From Agromyces sp. H17E-10 (GTDB lineage Bacteria; Actinomycetota; Actinomycetes; Actinomycetales; Microbacteriaceae), in the NCBI RefSeq assembly GCF_022919715.1, contig NZ_CP095042.1, positions 2,542,001-2,606,000 of the forward strand: 64,000 nt of DNA, in the 5' to 3' direction. This document shows, one piece after another, positions 26,495-35,624 of this stretch. Positions within the stretch are counted from its first letter, which is position 1; each line of letters opens with the position of its first letter. A program made the translations under genes and the position numbers. The notes beneath the pieces are model-generated. The model did not search any database and was not told where the DNA came from. It saw only the letters and a list, made by a program, of their open reading frames with translations.

Positions 26495-27424
26495 TCAGCG
26501 CGCGAGCGTCGCCCACACGAGCCACACGATGACCGCGCTCGCCGCGACGAACGCGACGACGAACACGGTGTCGCGCGCTCGCCACGGCATGAGGTAGCGC
26601 TCGGTGCGGGTGCGGTGGGCGCCGAACGCGCGGGCGTCCATGGCGAGGGCGACCCGCTCCGCGTGCCGGATCGCCGACGCGAGCAGCGGCACCGCCGTGC
26701 CGAGTCCCCGGCGGAGCGCCGCGATCGGGCCGCGCCCCGCCACGGTGCCGCGCACGCGGTGGGCCGCCCGGATGATCTCGAGCTCGTGTCCGAACCGCGG
26801 CACGAACCGCAGCGCGGCGAGCGCCGTGTAGCCGATGCGGTACGGCACCCGCAGGTTCTGCACGGCCGCCCGCACGAACTCGGTGCCGGTCGATGTGAGT
26901 CCGGCGATGAGTGACAGCATGAGCACGGCGAGCACGCGCAGCGCGGTCGCGACGCCGACGAGGTAGGCGGCGAGCGTGAACTGCCAGTCGCCGATGCCGA
27001 AGAGCACGGTGGATGCCGCGGGGCCGTCGACGCCCGCGACCGCGGCGCTCGCCGGGTCGACCCAGATGCCGAAGCTCACGCCGAGCACGAGCGCGGCGAC
27101 GGGCGTGCCGACGACGAGGGCGGCGACGATCCCGGGCGAGAGGCGCGCGCCGACGAGCAACACGACGAGGGCGAGCACGATGAGCGCGGCGGGCAGCAGC
27201 AGGTCGCGGCTGAAGACGACGACGATCATCGCGGGCAACGGTGCCGCGAGCTTCGCCAGGGGGTTGAGCGTCGTGAGCGGCCCGCCCCGTGCGACGGCGC
27301 GGGAGGTCGGGGTGCCCGTGGCGGCACGGCTCCCGCCCGTCGAGGCACCCGACGTGGACGAGCTCGGCTCGGGTGCGCCCGAGGGGGTCGCGGCCGCGGC
27401 ATCCCGCATCGGACCGGCGCTCAC
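26495..27424 (-). CDS. ECF transporter transmembrane component (EcfT)
   Basis: 309 residues: an Ala/Ser/Pro-rich N-terminal tail, five or six helices (AAPLPAMIVVVFSRDLLLPA, IVAALVVGTPVAALVLGVSF, YLVGVATALRVLAVLMLSL) and the coupling helix motif AMDARAFGAHR, the Ala-Arg-Gly type motif of EcfT that contacts the ATPases. GTG 27424 overlaps the ATPase stop. Works with the double ATPase upstream to energise vitamin or metal uptake through an S subunit; no S gene is adjacent. Confidence 0.9.
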   Translation of the reverse strand: MSAGPMRDAAAATPSGAPEPSSSTSGASTGGSRAATGTPTSRAVARGGPLTTLNPLAKLAAPLPAMIVVVFSRDLLLPAALIVLALVVLLVGARLSPGIVAALVVGTPVAALVLGVSFGIWVDPASAAVAGVDGPAASTVLFGIGDWQFTLAAYLVGVATALRVLAVLMLSLIAGLTSTGTEFVRAAVQNLRVPYRIGYTALAALRFVPRFGHELEIIRAAHRVRGTVAGRGPIAALRRGLGTAVPLLASAIRHAERVALAMDARAFGAHRTRTERYLMPWRARDTVFVVAFVAASAVIVWLVWATLAR

Positions 27425-29187
27425 GAGCGGCCCGCCGCGACGGGCAGTTGCGACATGCGGGTCACGCCGTGCCACTCGGGGTGGTGATCGAGCCCGCGGG
27501 TCGCGCGCGCGAGCGGGGGGTGCCGGAGGCCGGACTGCTCGATGAGCGGGCCCGCGAGCACCTCGGCGGTCGCGCCGACGCCGAGGAGCCGCCCGCCCGC
27601 GATGACCGCGAGGCGGCTCGCGTAGTCGGCGACGAGCTGCAGGTCGTGCGTCACGACGAGCACCGTCGTGCCCTCGTCGTTGAGCGTGCGCAGCATGTCG
27701 AGCAGTTCGCCCGCTCGGGCGCGGTCCTGGCCGAACGTGGGCTCGTCGAGGGCGAGCACCGGGGCGCCCGCCACGAGCGCCGTGCCGACCGAGAGCCGGC
27801 GCTTCTGTCCGCCGGACAGCAGGAACGGATGCTGCTCGGCCAGGTCCTCGAGGCCGAATCGGCGCAGCATCCGGTCTCGCGCCTCGGCGACGGCCGCGTC
27901 GTCGAGTCCCTGCAGCCGGAGCCCCTGCTCGAGCTCCTCGCGCACGGTCGGGGCGACGAACTGGTGCTCGGGGTTCTGGAACACGAACCCGACCCGCGAC
28001 ACCCGCTCGCGCGCGTCGGCACGGGCCGGGTCGATGCCGAGCACGTCGACCGCACCGCGCGGAGCGGTGATGACGCCCGCGAGGGCCTGCAGGAGGGAGG
28101 TCTTGCCCGCGCCGTTCGTGCCGACGATCGCGAGGAACTCGCCGCGCGCGACCTCCAGGTCGACGCCGTCGACGACGATCGGGCCGCGCCGGCCGCCCCG
28201 CCGCACCGAGAGCCCGCTCGCCCGGATCGCGGGCGCCGACTGCGCGGGGGTGCTGCCCGTGGGCGTCAGCGAGGGCGTCGGGGCGAGGGCGGTCGAGCGC
28301 ACGGGCGACGATTCGCTGAGCGGGGGCGGCAACTCGGGCATCGCGTCGAGCGCGGCCCCGAGCTCGGCGGGCGTCACGGGCAGGGGGTCGATCGGCAGAC
28401 CGGCGTCGCGCAACCGCATCGCGGCGAGGGTCGACACCGGCAGCCAGACGCCGAGGTCCACGAGCTCGTCGGCGCGCCCGCGGAGGGTCTCGCGAGCGGG
28501 CCCGTCGATGACGAGCCGCCCGTCGGCGTCGAGCACGAGCACTCGGTCGACGAGGTCGACGGCCGCGTCGAGGTTGTGCTCGACGAGCACGATCGCGTGC
28601 TCGTCGTCGGCGAGCTCGCGCAGCACGGCGTACACCTCGTCGATGCCCGCGGGGTCGAGGTTCGCGGTCGGTTCGTCGAGCACGAGCACGGGCGCCGACA
28701 TCGCGAGCGCGCACGCGATCGCGAGACGCTGGCGTCCGCCGCCCGAGAGGGTGTCGGGGTTCTCGGCGCGCCGGTCCCACAGGCCGACGAGCTTGAGCGC
28801 GCGCTCGGCTCTCGCGAGCACCTCGGATGCCTCGACGAGCTGGTTCTCGGGCGCGAAGCAGACCTCGTCGAGCACGGTGCCGGTCACGATCTGCGCGTCG
28901 GGGTCCTGGAAGACCATCGCGACGTGTTCGCTGAGCACGCCGACGGGGTGGTCGCGACTGTCGAGGCCCGCGACGCGCACGGTGCCGTCGAGCTCGGCGG
29001 GCACGGCGTGGGGGATGAGCCCGTCGAGCGCGAGCGTGAGCGTCGACTTGCCGCAGCCGCTCGGCCCGAGCACGAGCACGACCTCGCCGGGTGCGATCTC
29101 GAACGAGACCTCGGCGGGGGTCGGCCGCTCGGCGCCCTCGTGGCGGATGCTCACGCGGTCGAGCTCGAGAAGGGGGGATCCGGGCAT
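27421..29187 (-). CDS. ECF transporter double ATPase (fused EcfA1-EcfA2)
   Basis: 588 residues with two ABC domains. First: Walker A GPSGCGKST (41-49), signature LSGGGRQRLA (about 146). Second: Walker A GTNGAGKTS (about 356-364), signature LSGGQKRRLS (about 454), Walker B VLALDEPTFG. A poorly conserved linker (about 270-325) joins them. The layout (fused A-A followed by T) resembles YkoD-YkoC. Substrate unknown because the S component is not next to it. Divergent from the beta-helix gene. Confidence 0.93.
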   Translation of the reverse strand: MPGSPLLELDRVSIRHEGAERPTPAEVSFEIAPGEVVLVLGPSGCGKSTLTLALDGLIPHAVPAELDGTVRVAGLDSRDHPVGVLSEHVAMVFQDPDAQIVTGTVLDEVCFAPENQLVEASEVLARAERALKLVGLWDRRAENPDTLSGGGRQRLAIACALAMSAPVLVLDEPTANLDPAGIDEVYAVLRELADDEHAIVLVEHNLDAAVDLVDRVLVLDADGRLVIDGPARETLRGRADELVDLGVWLPVSTLAAMRLRDAGLPIDPLPVTPAELGAALDAMPELPPPLSESSPVRSTALAPTPSLTPTGSTPAQSAPAIRASGLSVRRGGRRGPIVVDGVDLEVARGEFLAIVGTNGAGKTSLLQALAGVITAPRGAVDVLGIDPARADARERVSRVGFVFQNPEHQFVAPTVREELEQGLRLQGLDDAAVAEARDRMLRRFGLEDLAEQHPFLLSGGQKRRLSVGTALVAGAPVLALDEPTFGQDRARAGELLDMLRTLNDEGTTVLVVTHDLQLVADYASRLAVIAGGRLLGVGATAEVLAGPLIEQSGLRHPPLARATRGLDHHPEWHGVTRMSQLPVAAGRS

Positions 29188-29329
29188 GCTGAGGACAGCC
29201 TAACTGCGCCCTGTGAGCGGCAGTGGCGGGGTGACGGGCGCTCGCGCACGGTCGCGGGAATACCCCGGTCAGGCCCGATGTTGTATTGATGTCCGGCAGG
29301 TGGAGCCTCCACGCCGGGAGGAGGAGAAC

Positions 29330-29746
29330 GTGGGCATCAGCTATGTCGAGTTCGAGGACGAAGCCGGGATCCTGCGTCGCTATCGCAAGCACGTGAACGG
29401 CCGGGGCCTCGTCGCCACGACCGCCAAGGTCGACCCGACCGCGTTCGTCGACCCGACGGCCTACGTCGACCCCGGCGCCGAGGTGCAGCGCGGCGCCCAG
29501 ATCGGCCCTCGGGCCTGGATCGAGAGCAATGCGATCGTCGCCGAGCGCGCCGTGGTGGGCGTGAACGCCCGCGTGGGCCGTCAGGCCGTCATCGGCCGCA
29601 GCGCCGTGCTGGGCCCGTACGTCACGGTCGGCGTCGGCGCCAAGGTGCACAACGCCGCACGCGTGCCGCGCGAGACCGTGATCGCCGACGGCGACGAGTA
29701 CCGCGCCACGACGAAGGACCTGCGCCGGCTCGGCCTCGCGGCCTGA
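29330..29746 (+). CDS. left-handed beta-helix (hexapeptide repeat) protein
   Basis: 138 residues. After an N-terminal cap (ISYVEFEDEAGILRRYRKHV) there are imperfect hexapeptide repeats, e.g. AKVDPTAFVDPTAYVDPGAE and AVIGRSAVLGPYVTVGVG, as in LbetaH transferases and gamma-carbonic-anhydrase-like proteins. The metal-binding His triad of the carbonic anhydrases is not evident and there is no CoA-binding extension, so function is open. GTG 29330 follows GGGAGGAGGAGAAC. Confidence 0.8.
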   Translation: MGISYVEFEDEAGILRRYRKHVNGRGLVATTAKVDPTAFVDPTAYVDPGAEVQRGAQIGPRAWIESNAIVAERAVVGVNARVGRQAVIGRSAVLGPYVTVGVGAKVHNAARVPRETVIADGDEYRATTKDLRRLGLAA

Positions 29747-29750
29747 GCCG

Positions 29751-30803
29751 TCAGGAGCGCAGCGCCCCCGCGAGCAGCTCGAGGGTCTGCTCGCGGCCGG
29801 GCGTCGCGTCGCTCGGCTCGACCGCGTACGAGCCGCCGATCGGCGCGATCATGACCTCGTCGATGCCGTGGCGCTCGGCGAGGGCCTTCACCTCGGATGC
29901 GGCGCCGGCGGCATCCGCGATGACCCAGCGTCGTTCCATCGCGTCGATCAGGCCCTCGGCGTCGGAGTCGGCCGGTGCCGCGAGCGCCTCGTCGACCGTC
30001 TCGAGCGGTCGCATCGGACGGTTCAGCCGCAGCCGCGCCATCGAGCGCAGCTGCGGCAGCGCGCGCTCGCGCGCCTCCTCAACGGTCGGAGCGACCGACG
30101 CGTTCAACGTGAGGAATGTCTCGGGCGACGGGTGCGCCTCGCTCGGCCGGTACTCGGTGCGGTAGAGCTCGAGCGCGCGCTCGAGCCCCTCGCCAGAGAA
30201 GTGGTTCGCGAACACGTAGGGCAGGCCGAGCTCGGCGGCGAGCTTCGCCGAGTAGTCGCTCGAGCCGAGCAGCCAGAGCGTCGGCACCGCGGTCGCCGCG
30301 GGCGTCGCCTGGATCGGGTACTCGCGCCCGCTCGTCAGGCGCAGGGTCGCGCCGTCGGGCGAGAGCAGCGAGAGGATGTCGGCCACGTGGTCGGGGAACC
30401 GGTCGACGTCGGCCGTCGGCCCCGACACCCGCAGCAGCTGGGTGATGACGGGGTCGCTGCCCGGCGCACGCCCGATGCCGAGGTCGATGCGGCCCGGGGC
30501 GAGCGCCTCGAGCGCGGCGAACTGCTCGGCGACGACGAGCGGGGCGTGGTTCGGCAGCATGACCCCGCCCGAGCCCACCCTGATGCGTTCCGTGCGCGCC
30601 GCGATCGACGCGATCAGCACGGGCGGCGTGGTCGACGCGACCGCCGGCATGTTGTGGTGCTCCGCGAACCAGTAGCGGGTGAAGCCGAGTCGGTCGGCCA
30701 GCTGCGCCAGGCGAACGGATGCCGCGACGGCACCTGCGCTGGTCTGGTCGGTGCGCACCGGCACGAGGTCGAGTACGGAGAGTCGGGGCGAGGTCGTGTC
30801 CAT
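29751..30803 (-). CDS. luciferase-like (LLM) flavin-dependent oxidoreductase
   Basis: 350 residues, bacterial luciferase-like fold: LAQLADRLGFTRYWFAEHHNM, RTERIRVGSGGVMLPNH, GRIDLGIGRAPGSDP. The FAEHHNMP and GIGRAPGSD motifs are those of the MsnO8-type LLM family, which use FMN. Substrate unknown. Convergent with the beta-helix gene (4 bases between stops). ATG 30803. Confidence 0.93.
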   Translation of the reverse strand: MDTTSPRLSVLDLVPVRTDQTSAGAVAASVRLAQLADRLGFTRYWFAEHHNMPAVASTTPPVLIASIAARTERIRVGSGGVMLPNHAPLVVAEQFAALEALAPGRIDLGIGRAPGSDPVITQLLRVSGPTADVDRFPDHVADILSLLSPDGATLRLTSGREYPIQATPAATAVPTLWLLGSSDYSAKLAAELGLPYVFANHFSGEGLERALELYRTEYRPSEAHPSPETFLTLNASVAPTVEEARERALPQLRSMARLRLNRPMRPLETVDEALAAPADSDAEGLIDAMERRWVIADAAGAASEVKALAERHGIDEVMIAPIGGSYAVEPSDATPGREQTLELLAGALRS

Positions 30804-31112
30804 CCCCTGCGCCAACCGCGTCGGGGCATCGGGTATTCCGTCGACGGGCGGGTCGAGGAGCGACGAAGGAGCGTCTCGAAACCCGAATGAGCGTGTTTCG
30901 AGACGCGTCCTCCTTCGTCGGGCGCTCCTCAACCCGCGGATGGGACAGGGACACCCCTGAGGCGATCGGAGGGACACCCCCGGTGACCGGGAAGCGCGGA
31001 ACTCGTTGGATGGGATCTCGTCGCGAGTGCTGCATCCCGATCGATGCGGCCGCCGGGCCGGTTCGAGGACCGAGAGGCCGGCCCGCGAACGCAAACCCGA
31101 AAGGAACCATCC
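30804..31112. other. 309-base intergenic region with an inverted repeat pair
   Basis: Divergent region between the LLM oxidoreductase and the FAD-linked oxidase. It holds the large inverted repeat at 30848-30939, two copies of GGGACACCCC (around 30946 and 30971), and no convincing reading frame. No clear -10/-35 pair could be read by eye for either gene. Confidence 0.6.
30848..30939. repeat. inverted pair of dispersed repeats
   Basis: Left copy GGTCGAGGAGCGACGAAGGA then GCGTCTCGAAACCC; right copy GTTTCGAGACGCGTCCTCC then TTCGTCGGGCGCTCCTCAACC. Almost complete mirror images; transcribed, they would form a long hairpin. Clean example of the family in its paired form. Confidence 0.85.
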
Positions 31113-32582
31113 GTGAACACCCCTGTGCCCCCGACCGGCGCCCTCCTCGTCGAGGCCGCCGCCGACGATCTCGCGCTCTCGCTGCGCGAGGCGTTCGCCC
31201 GACTCGACTCGATGCTCGACGGCCGCCTCGTGCTGCCGGGCGAGCCCGACTGGGACGCCGCCAGCACCGCCTGGAACCTCGACGTCGACCAGCGCCCCGC
31301 GGCCGTCGTGATCGCCCGTTCGGCCGCCGACGTCGCCCGCACGATCGAGCTCGCCGGCCGCTACGGCCTCGCCGTCGCCCCGCAGGGCACCGGCCACAAC
31401 GCCGGTCCGCTCGCCGCCGACCACGGGCTCGCCGACGCGATCCTCGTCCGGACCCACGAACTGCGCGACGTGCACGTCGACGTCGAGCGCCGTGTCGCCC
31501 GCGTCGAGGCCGGCGCCCTGTGGGGCGACGTCGTCGCCGCCGTGGCGCCGCACGGACTCGCCGCGCTCGCCGGATCGTCGCACGACGTCGGCGTCGTGGG
31601 CTACACCCTCGGCGGCGGCGTGAGCTGGCTCGCCCGCTCGCACGGGCTCGCCGCCAACCAGGTGCTCGCGGTCGAGCTCGTGACCGCCGACGGCCGCCAC
31701 CGTCGCGTCGACGAGGAGCACGACCCCGACCTGTTCTGGGCCGTCCGCGGCGGCGGCGGCGACTTCGGCGTCGTGACCGCGATGGAGTTCCGGCTCTTCC
31801 CGATCGCCGAGGTCGTCGCGGGCATGCTGCTCTGGCCCGTCGAGCGGGCCGACGAGGTCGCGCAGGCCTGGGCCGAGTGGACGCGCACGGTGCCCGACTC
31901 GGTGCAGAGCGTCGTGCGCATCCTGCACCTGCCGCCGCTTCCCGAACTGCCGCCGTTCCTCTCCGGCCGCTCGATCGTCGTGGTCGAGGCCGTCGTGCTC
32001 GAGGCATCCGACCGCGCCGACGCGCTGCTCGCCCCGCTTCGCGCCCTCGCGCCCGAGCTCGACACGATGCACCCGCAGGCGCCGGCCGAGCTGCTCGCCC
32101 TGCACATGGACCCGCCCGGGCCGGTGCCCGGGCGCGGCGACGGCATGACGCTGCGCGAGCTGACGCCCGCCGCCGTGCGCGCCTTCGTCGGCGCCGTCGG
32201 CGCCGGGTCGGAGACCGCGATGATGACGACCGAGATCCGCCACCTCGGCGGCATGATCGAGCCCGACGCGGCCGTGCAGCGTGCCGCCGACCTCGGCCTG
32301 CCGACGCCCGGAGCGACCGCCGGGTTCGATGCCGGCTACCTGCTCTACAGCGGCGCGATGGCGATGCCCGGCGCCGACGAGGCGATCGCCCGGTCGCTCG
32401 GCCGACTGCTCTCCGCGATGGAGCCGTGGCGCGCCGAGCAGGAGTACCTCAACTTCGCCGAGCACCGCCGCGAGCCCGAGCGCATCTTCGGCGGACGCGA
32501 GGGCCGCCTGGCCCGGCTGCGCGCCATCAAGCGCGCCGTCGACCCGACCCGGCTGATCCGCTCGAACCACCCGGTGGGTTGA
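31113..32582 (+). CDS. FAD-binding oxidoreductase (berberine-bridge/6-hydroxynicotine oxidase type)
   Basis: 489 residues. FAD-binding type 4 domain: PQGTGHNAGPLA holds the His that in the family forms a covalent 8-alpha-histidyl FAD link; VGYTLGGGVSWLARSHGL and FWAVRGGGGDFGVVTAMEF follow. The C-terminus lacks the classical second Cys motif and ends in a BBE-like segment (EYLNFAEHRREPERIFGGRE). Predicted O2-dependent oxidase or dehydrogenase of an unknown small molecule. GTG 31113 follows AAAGGAACCATCC. Confidence 0.9.
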   Translation: MNTPVPPTGALLVEAAADDLALSLREAFARLDSMLDGRLVLPGEPDWDAASTAWNLDVDQRPAAVVIARSAADVARTIELAGRYGLAVAPQGTGHNAGPLAADHGLADAILVRTHELRDVHVDVERRVARVEAGALWGDVVAAVAPHGLAALAGSSHDVGVVGYTLGGGVSWLARSHGLAANQVLAVELVTADGRHRRVDEEHDPDLFWAVRGGGGDFGVVTAMEFRLFPIAEVVAGMLLWPVERADEVAQAWAEWTRTVPDSVQSVVRILHLPPLPELPPFLSGRSIVVVEAVVLEASDRADALLAPLRALAPELDTMHPQAPAELLALHMDPPGPVPGRGDGMTLRELTPAAVRAFVGAVGAGSETAMMTTEIRHLGGMIEPDAAVQRAADLGLPTPGATAGFDAGYLLYSGAMAMPGADEAIARSLGRLLSAMEPWRAEQEYLNFAEHRREPERIFGGREGRLARLRAIKRAVDPTRLIRSNHPVG

Positions 32583-32700
32583 GCGTTCGCGGCGCGCGGA
32601 ACATGCCGCGCGACCCGCAGATGGGGGTGTCGCTCGCGCCCCGGCCTTCATAGGCTGGGGGCGAGCGACATCGTCGTCGCGGGACTCGGGGGAGGAACGA

Positions 32701-33903
32701 ATGACCGTCCACTACGAACTGCCCACCACTGCCGATTTCGCAGCGCTCGCGGGGGCGCATCACCCCGCGATCACGATCTATGCGGCGACCTCACCGGTCG
32801 TGAGCGAACGCGAGCGGGCCGAGGTCGCCGTGAAGAGCGGCTTCGACGACGCGATCGAACAGATCAAGCAGGGCGGCGCATCGGCCGCCGAACTCTCGGC
32901 ACTGCGTGCCGAACGCGACAAGATCCTCGGCGACCAGCGCCTCTGGGGCGGACTCGCGCGGTCGATCGCGATCTTCGTCGCCCCCGGATTCAGCGAGGTC
33001 TTCGTGCTGCCGAACCGGCTCGACGATTCGTGGCACGTCGGCTCCCACTTCACGCTCGGCCAACTGCTTCGTGCGCCCAGCCAAGACCAGGAGGCGTTCG
33101 CCATCACGCTCTCGGCGCACGAGTGGTGCGTCTGGCACGCGACCCCGACCGACCGAGCGGTCAAGCTCGAGATCGACCAGTCGGGCGCCGCGAACCTCGA
33201 CGAGGCCACGAACCGCGAGCCCGGTGAGGATCGCCCGCGAGGCGCGGCCCGCGGCGGCGTGCCCGGTCAGGGCGGCGCGAGCCGACTCGTCGGCGACGAG
33301 GGCCGCAAGACCCTGCTCGACCAGTACTCGAAGCGCGTCATCGAGATCGCCCGTCGCGAACTGCTCGCGCGCGACCCCGAGGAGCGCGTGCCCGTCTTCG
33401 TGTTCGCCGCCGAGCCGCTGCTCAGCCTGTTCCTCGCGAACACCCGCAACTCGCGGCGCGTCATCGCCGTGCCCGGATCGCCAGACCGCCTCGGCGCCGC
33501 CGAGGTCGACGAGGCCGTGCGCCAGCAGCTCGCCGCCCTCAACGTGCGCGAGGCCGAGCAGTCGCTGCGCCAGCTCTCGGAGGGCACGGCCGGCCGCATC
33601 GAGCGCGACCTCGCCGCGATCGGCCGCGAGGCGGCCGACGGCGCCGTCGAGACGCTCTGGTTCGACTTCACGACCTCGGTCAACGGCACGCTCGACCGCG
33701 AGTCCGGTGCGATCGAGTTCGCGAGCGGCAACGGCTCCGGCGAGGCGCTCGCCGACGGCACCCGCGCGGGCGACCTGCTGCCGCAGCTCGCACTGCTCGT
33801 GATCGCGAAGGGCGGCAAGGTCGTCACGGTGCGCAGCGACGACCTCGACGGCACGGTGTGGTCGGGCCCGGCGGTCGCCGAGCTTCGGTTCGCGCTCGCC
33901 TGA
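32701..33903 (+). CDS. baeRF-type (bacterial/archaeal eRF1-like) protein
   Basis: 400 residues. N-terminal ITIYAATSP...RAEVAVKSGFDDAIEQI, middle DSWHVGSHFTLGQLLRA and C-terminal ELLARDPEERVPVFVFAAEPLLSLF with TRNSRRVIAVPGSPDRLG. These match proteins of the baeRF (bacterial archaeo-eukaryotic release factor) group, most like baeRF11. Proposed by comparative genomics to act in ribosome rescue or translation stress; not experimentally proven for most. The central Gly/Arg-rich linker (about 178-200) lengthens the protein. Confidence 0.75.
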   Translation: MTVHYELPTTADFAALAGAHHPAITIYAATSPVVSERERAEVAVKSGFDDAIEQIKQGGASAAELSALRAERDKILGDQRLWGGLARSIAIFVAPGFSEVFVLPNRLDDSWHVGSHFTLGQLLRAPSQDQEAFAITLSAHEWCVWHATPTDRAVKLEIDQSGAANLDEATNREPGEDRPRGAARGGVPGQGGASRLVGDEGRKTLLDQYSKRVIEIARRELLARDPEERVPVFVFAAEPLLSLFLANTRNSRRVIAVPGSPDRLGAAEVDEAVRQQLAALNVREAEQSLRQLSEGTAGRIERDLAAIGREAADGAVETLWFDFTTSVNGTLDRESGAIEFASGNGSGEALADGTRAGDLLPQLALLVIAKGGKVVTVRSDDLDGTVWSGPAVAELRFALA

Positions 33904-33913
33904 CGGCTCGCAC

Positions 33914-33971
33914 ACGAACGACGACGCGGATGCCTCGGGGCCGGCCCCGAGGCATCCGCGTCGTCGTTCGT
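33914..33971. terminator. 58-base perfect palindrome
   Basis: A loopless, mismatch-free inverted repeat with 29 bases per arm: left arm begins ACGAACGACGACGCGGATGC, centre GGGGCCGGCCCC. Starts 11 bases after the baeRF stop; the convergent gene ends at 33998. Likely a bidirectional terminator, though unusually long and perfect; its core has the GGATGCC/GGCATCC motif. Confidence 0.75.
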
Positions 33972-33997
33972 CGCCGGTGAAGCGGTGAGGTCGACGC

Positions 33998-34342
33998 TCA
34001 GCGGAAGGCGGGCACGCGTTCGCGCAGCGGCACCCGGAAGCCCTCCCGCCAGCGGAACCTGATGATGATCTCCTGGGCGTGGGAGTCCTCGATGATGGCC
34101 TCGACGGGCACCTCGGTGAGCACCCGGGGCTTGGGTTCGCCGGGGGCGGTCTCGCGGAGTTCGAGCCAGAGGCTCTCGGGGTGGGCGACGACGCCGGGGT
34201 TGGCGGCGACGAGCTCGAGGTGCCAGCCGTGGCTGGGGGCGAGTCCGTGGCCGGTGACCCGGATGAGGCGTGCGTCGCAGGTCTCGACGACGGTTGCGTC
34301 GAAATCGGCGAGCGAGTAATCGCAGTGGAGCTGACCGTTCAT
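33998..34342 (-). CDS. small hypothetical protein
   Basis: 114 residues, soluble, acidic: MNGQLHCDYSLADFDATVVET, HGWHLELVAANPGVVAHPES, then basic end RFRWREGFRVPLRERVPAF. No family recognised. Good codon pattern supports it as real. Divergent from the F420-type oxidoreductase. Confidence 0.6.
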   Translation of the reverse strand: MNGQLHCDYSLADFDATVVETCDARLIRVTGHGLAPSHGWHLELVAANPGVVAHPESLWLELRETAPGEPKPRVLTEVPVEAIIEDSHAQEIIIRFRWREGFRVPLRERVPAFR

Positions 34343-34492
34343 TCCGCCGAAGGTACGCCGCGTCGGCGCGGTCGGCCTCAGTGCTGACGCTGAATCGCGG
34401 CCCGTGCCCGCCCGCAGGTCTCGCGCCGGACCGCAGGTCAGCCGCCGGCACCAGGTCACGCGCCGGCTCGGGCGCCTCCTAGGCTGACAGGC

Positions 34493-35497
34493 ATGCGATT
34501 CGGATTGTTCGTTCCCCAGGGCTGGCGTTTCGACCTCGTCGGCATCGATCCCGCCGACCACTGGTCGACCATGAGCGACGTGGCGGCGTTCGCCGACGCA
34601 CCCGACTCGCCCTACGAGTCGATCTGGGTTTACGACCACTTCCACACGACCCCCGTGCCGTCGCCGACCGAAGCCACGCACGAGGCGTGGACGCTCATGG
34701 CCGCGTTCGCCGCCTCGACCTCGCGGGTGCGGCTCGGCCAGATGTGCACATGCATGAGCTACCGCAACCCCGCCTACCTCGCGAAGGTCGCCGCGACGAC
34801 CGACCTCATCTCGGGCGGACGCATCGAGATGGGCATCGGCGGCGGCTGGTACGAGCACGAGTGGCGCGCCTACGGCTACGGGTTCCCGCCCGTGCCCGAG
34901 CGGCTCGGTCGCCTGTGCGAAGGCGTCGACATCATGCGCCAGGCGTGGACGACCGGCCAGGCGACGCTCGACGGCAAGTACTACCAGGTCGACGGCGCGA
35001 TCGTGCAGCCGCAGCCCTTGCAGCCGGGCGGCATCCCGATCTGGGTCGCGGGCGGCGGCGAGCAGGTCACCCTCAAGATCGCGGCGACGTACGCCGACTA
35101 CACGAACTTCACCGGCTCGCTCGAGGAGTTCGCCCACAAGGACGAGGTGCTGCGCGGGCACTGCGCCGCGATCGGGCGGGATGCCGCGGAGATCACCCGA
35201 TCGATGAACTTCAACACCGTCATCGGGTCGTCGGCGGCGGATGTCGCGGCCCGTCTCGCGCGGATCGAGGAGCGGTACGTGCCGCACCTCGGAGCCGAGG
35301 GTGCGGCGAAGGCGGTGCACGACTACTACGTCGCTGCGCCCGGAGCACTCGTCGGCACGCCCGACGAGATCGTCGCGAAGCTCGAGGCCCGCCGGGCGGT
35401 GGGCCTCGACTACGCCGTCTTCTACGCCCCCGAGGCGGCGTACGACCGCTCGGGGCTCGAGCTGTTCGCCGCGGAGGTCGCGCCGGCGCTGCGCTGA
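34493..35497 (+). CDS. F420-dependent luciferase-like oxidoreductase
   Basis: 334 residues; LLM fold with MRFGLFVPQGWRFDLVGID, RLGQMCTCMSYRNPAYLAK, ISGGRIEMGIGGGWYEHEW and RLCEGVDIMRQAWT. These resemble F420-dependent LLM enzymes (TIGR03560-like) of actinobacteria. Coenzyme F420 use is probable, not certain; substrate unknown. Confidence 0.9.
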   Translation: MRFGLFVPQGWRFDLVGIDPADHWSTMSDVAAFADAPDSPYESIWVYDHFHTTPVPSPTEATHEAWTLMAAFAASTSRVRLGQMCTCMSYRNPAYLAKVAATTDLISGGRIEMGIGGGWYEHEWRAYGYGFPPVPERLGRLCEGVDIMRQAWTTGQATLDGKYYQVDGAIVQPQPLQPGGIPIWVAGGGEQVTLKIAATYADYTNFTGSLEEFAHKDEVLRGHCAAIGRDAAEITRSMNFNTVIGSSAADVAARLARIEERYVPHLGAEGAAKAVHDYYVAAPGALVGTPDEIVAKLEARRAVGLDYAVFYAPEAAYDRSGLELFAAEVAPALR

Positions 35498-35502
35498 TCG
35501 TC

Positions 35503-35538
35503 GTGCTCGTCGTGCTCGTCGTGCTCGTCGTGCTCGTC
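35503..35538 (+). repeat. 9-base tandem repeat
   Basis: Four perfect copies of GTGCTCGTC beginning 6 bases after the stop of the F420-type gene. A short low-complexity tract likely to vary in copy number. Confidence 0.75.
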
Positions 35539-35624
35539 GGGGCGCCGGCCGCGGGCGACTTGCAGGACTATTCGGTCGGCGGGTCTGCATGCGGGGGTGC
35601 TTGCGCGCTGGTCCTGTAAGTGGG

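Noticed and set aside
30848..30939. inverted repeat as the ends of an IS element
   Set aside because: No transposase frame lies between or near the arms; the pattern matches the dispersed repeat family in paired form.
35503..35538. possible short coding extension of the F420-type gene
   Set aside because: The tandem GTGCTCGTC lies after a proper stop codon and encodes only Val-Leu-Val repeats in an extended frame.
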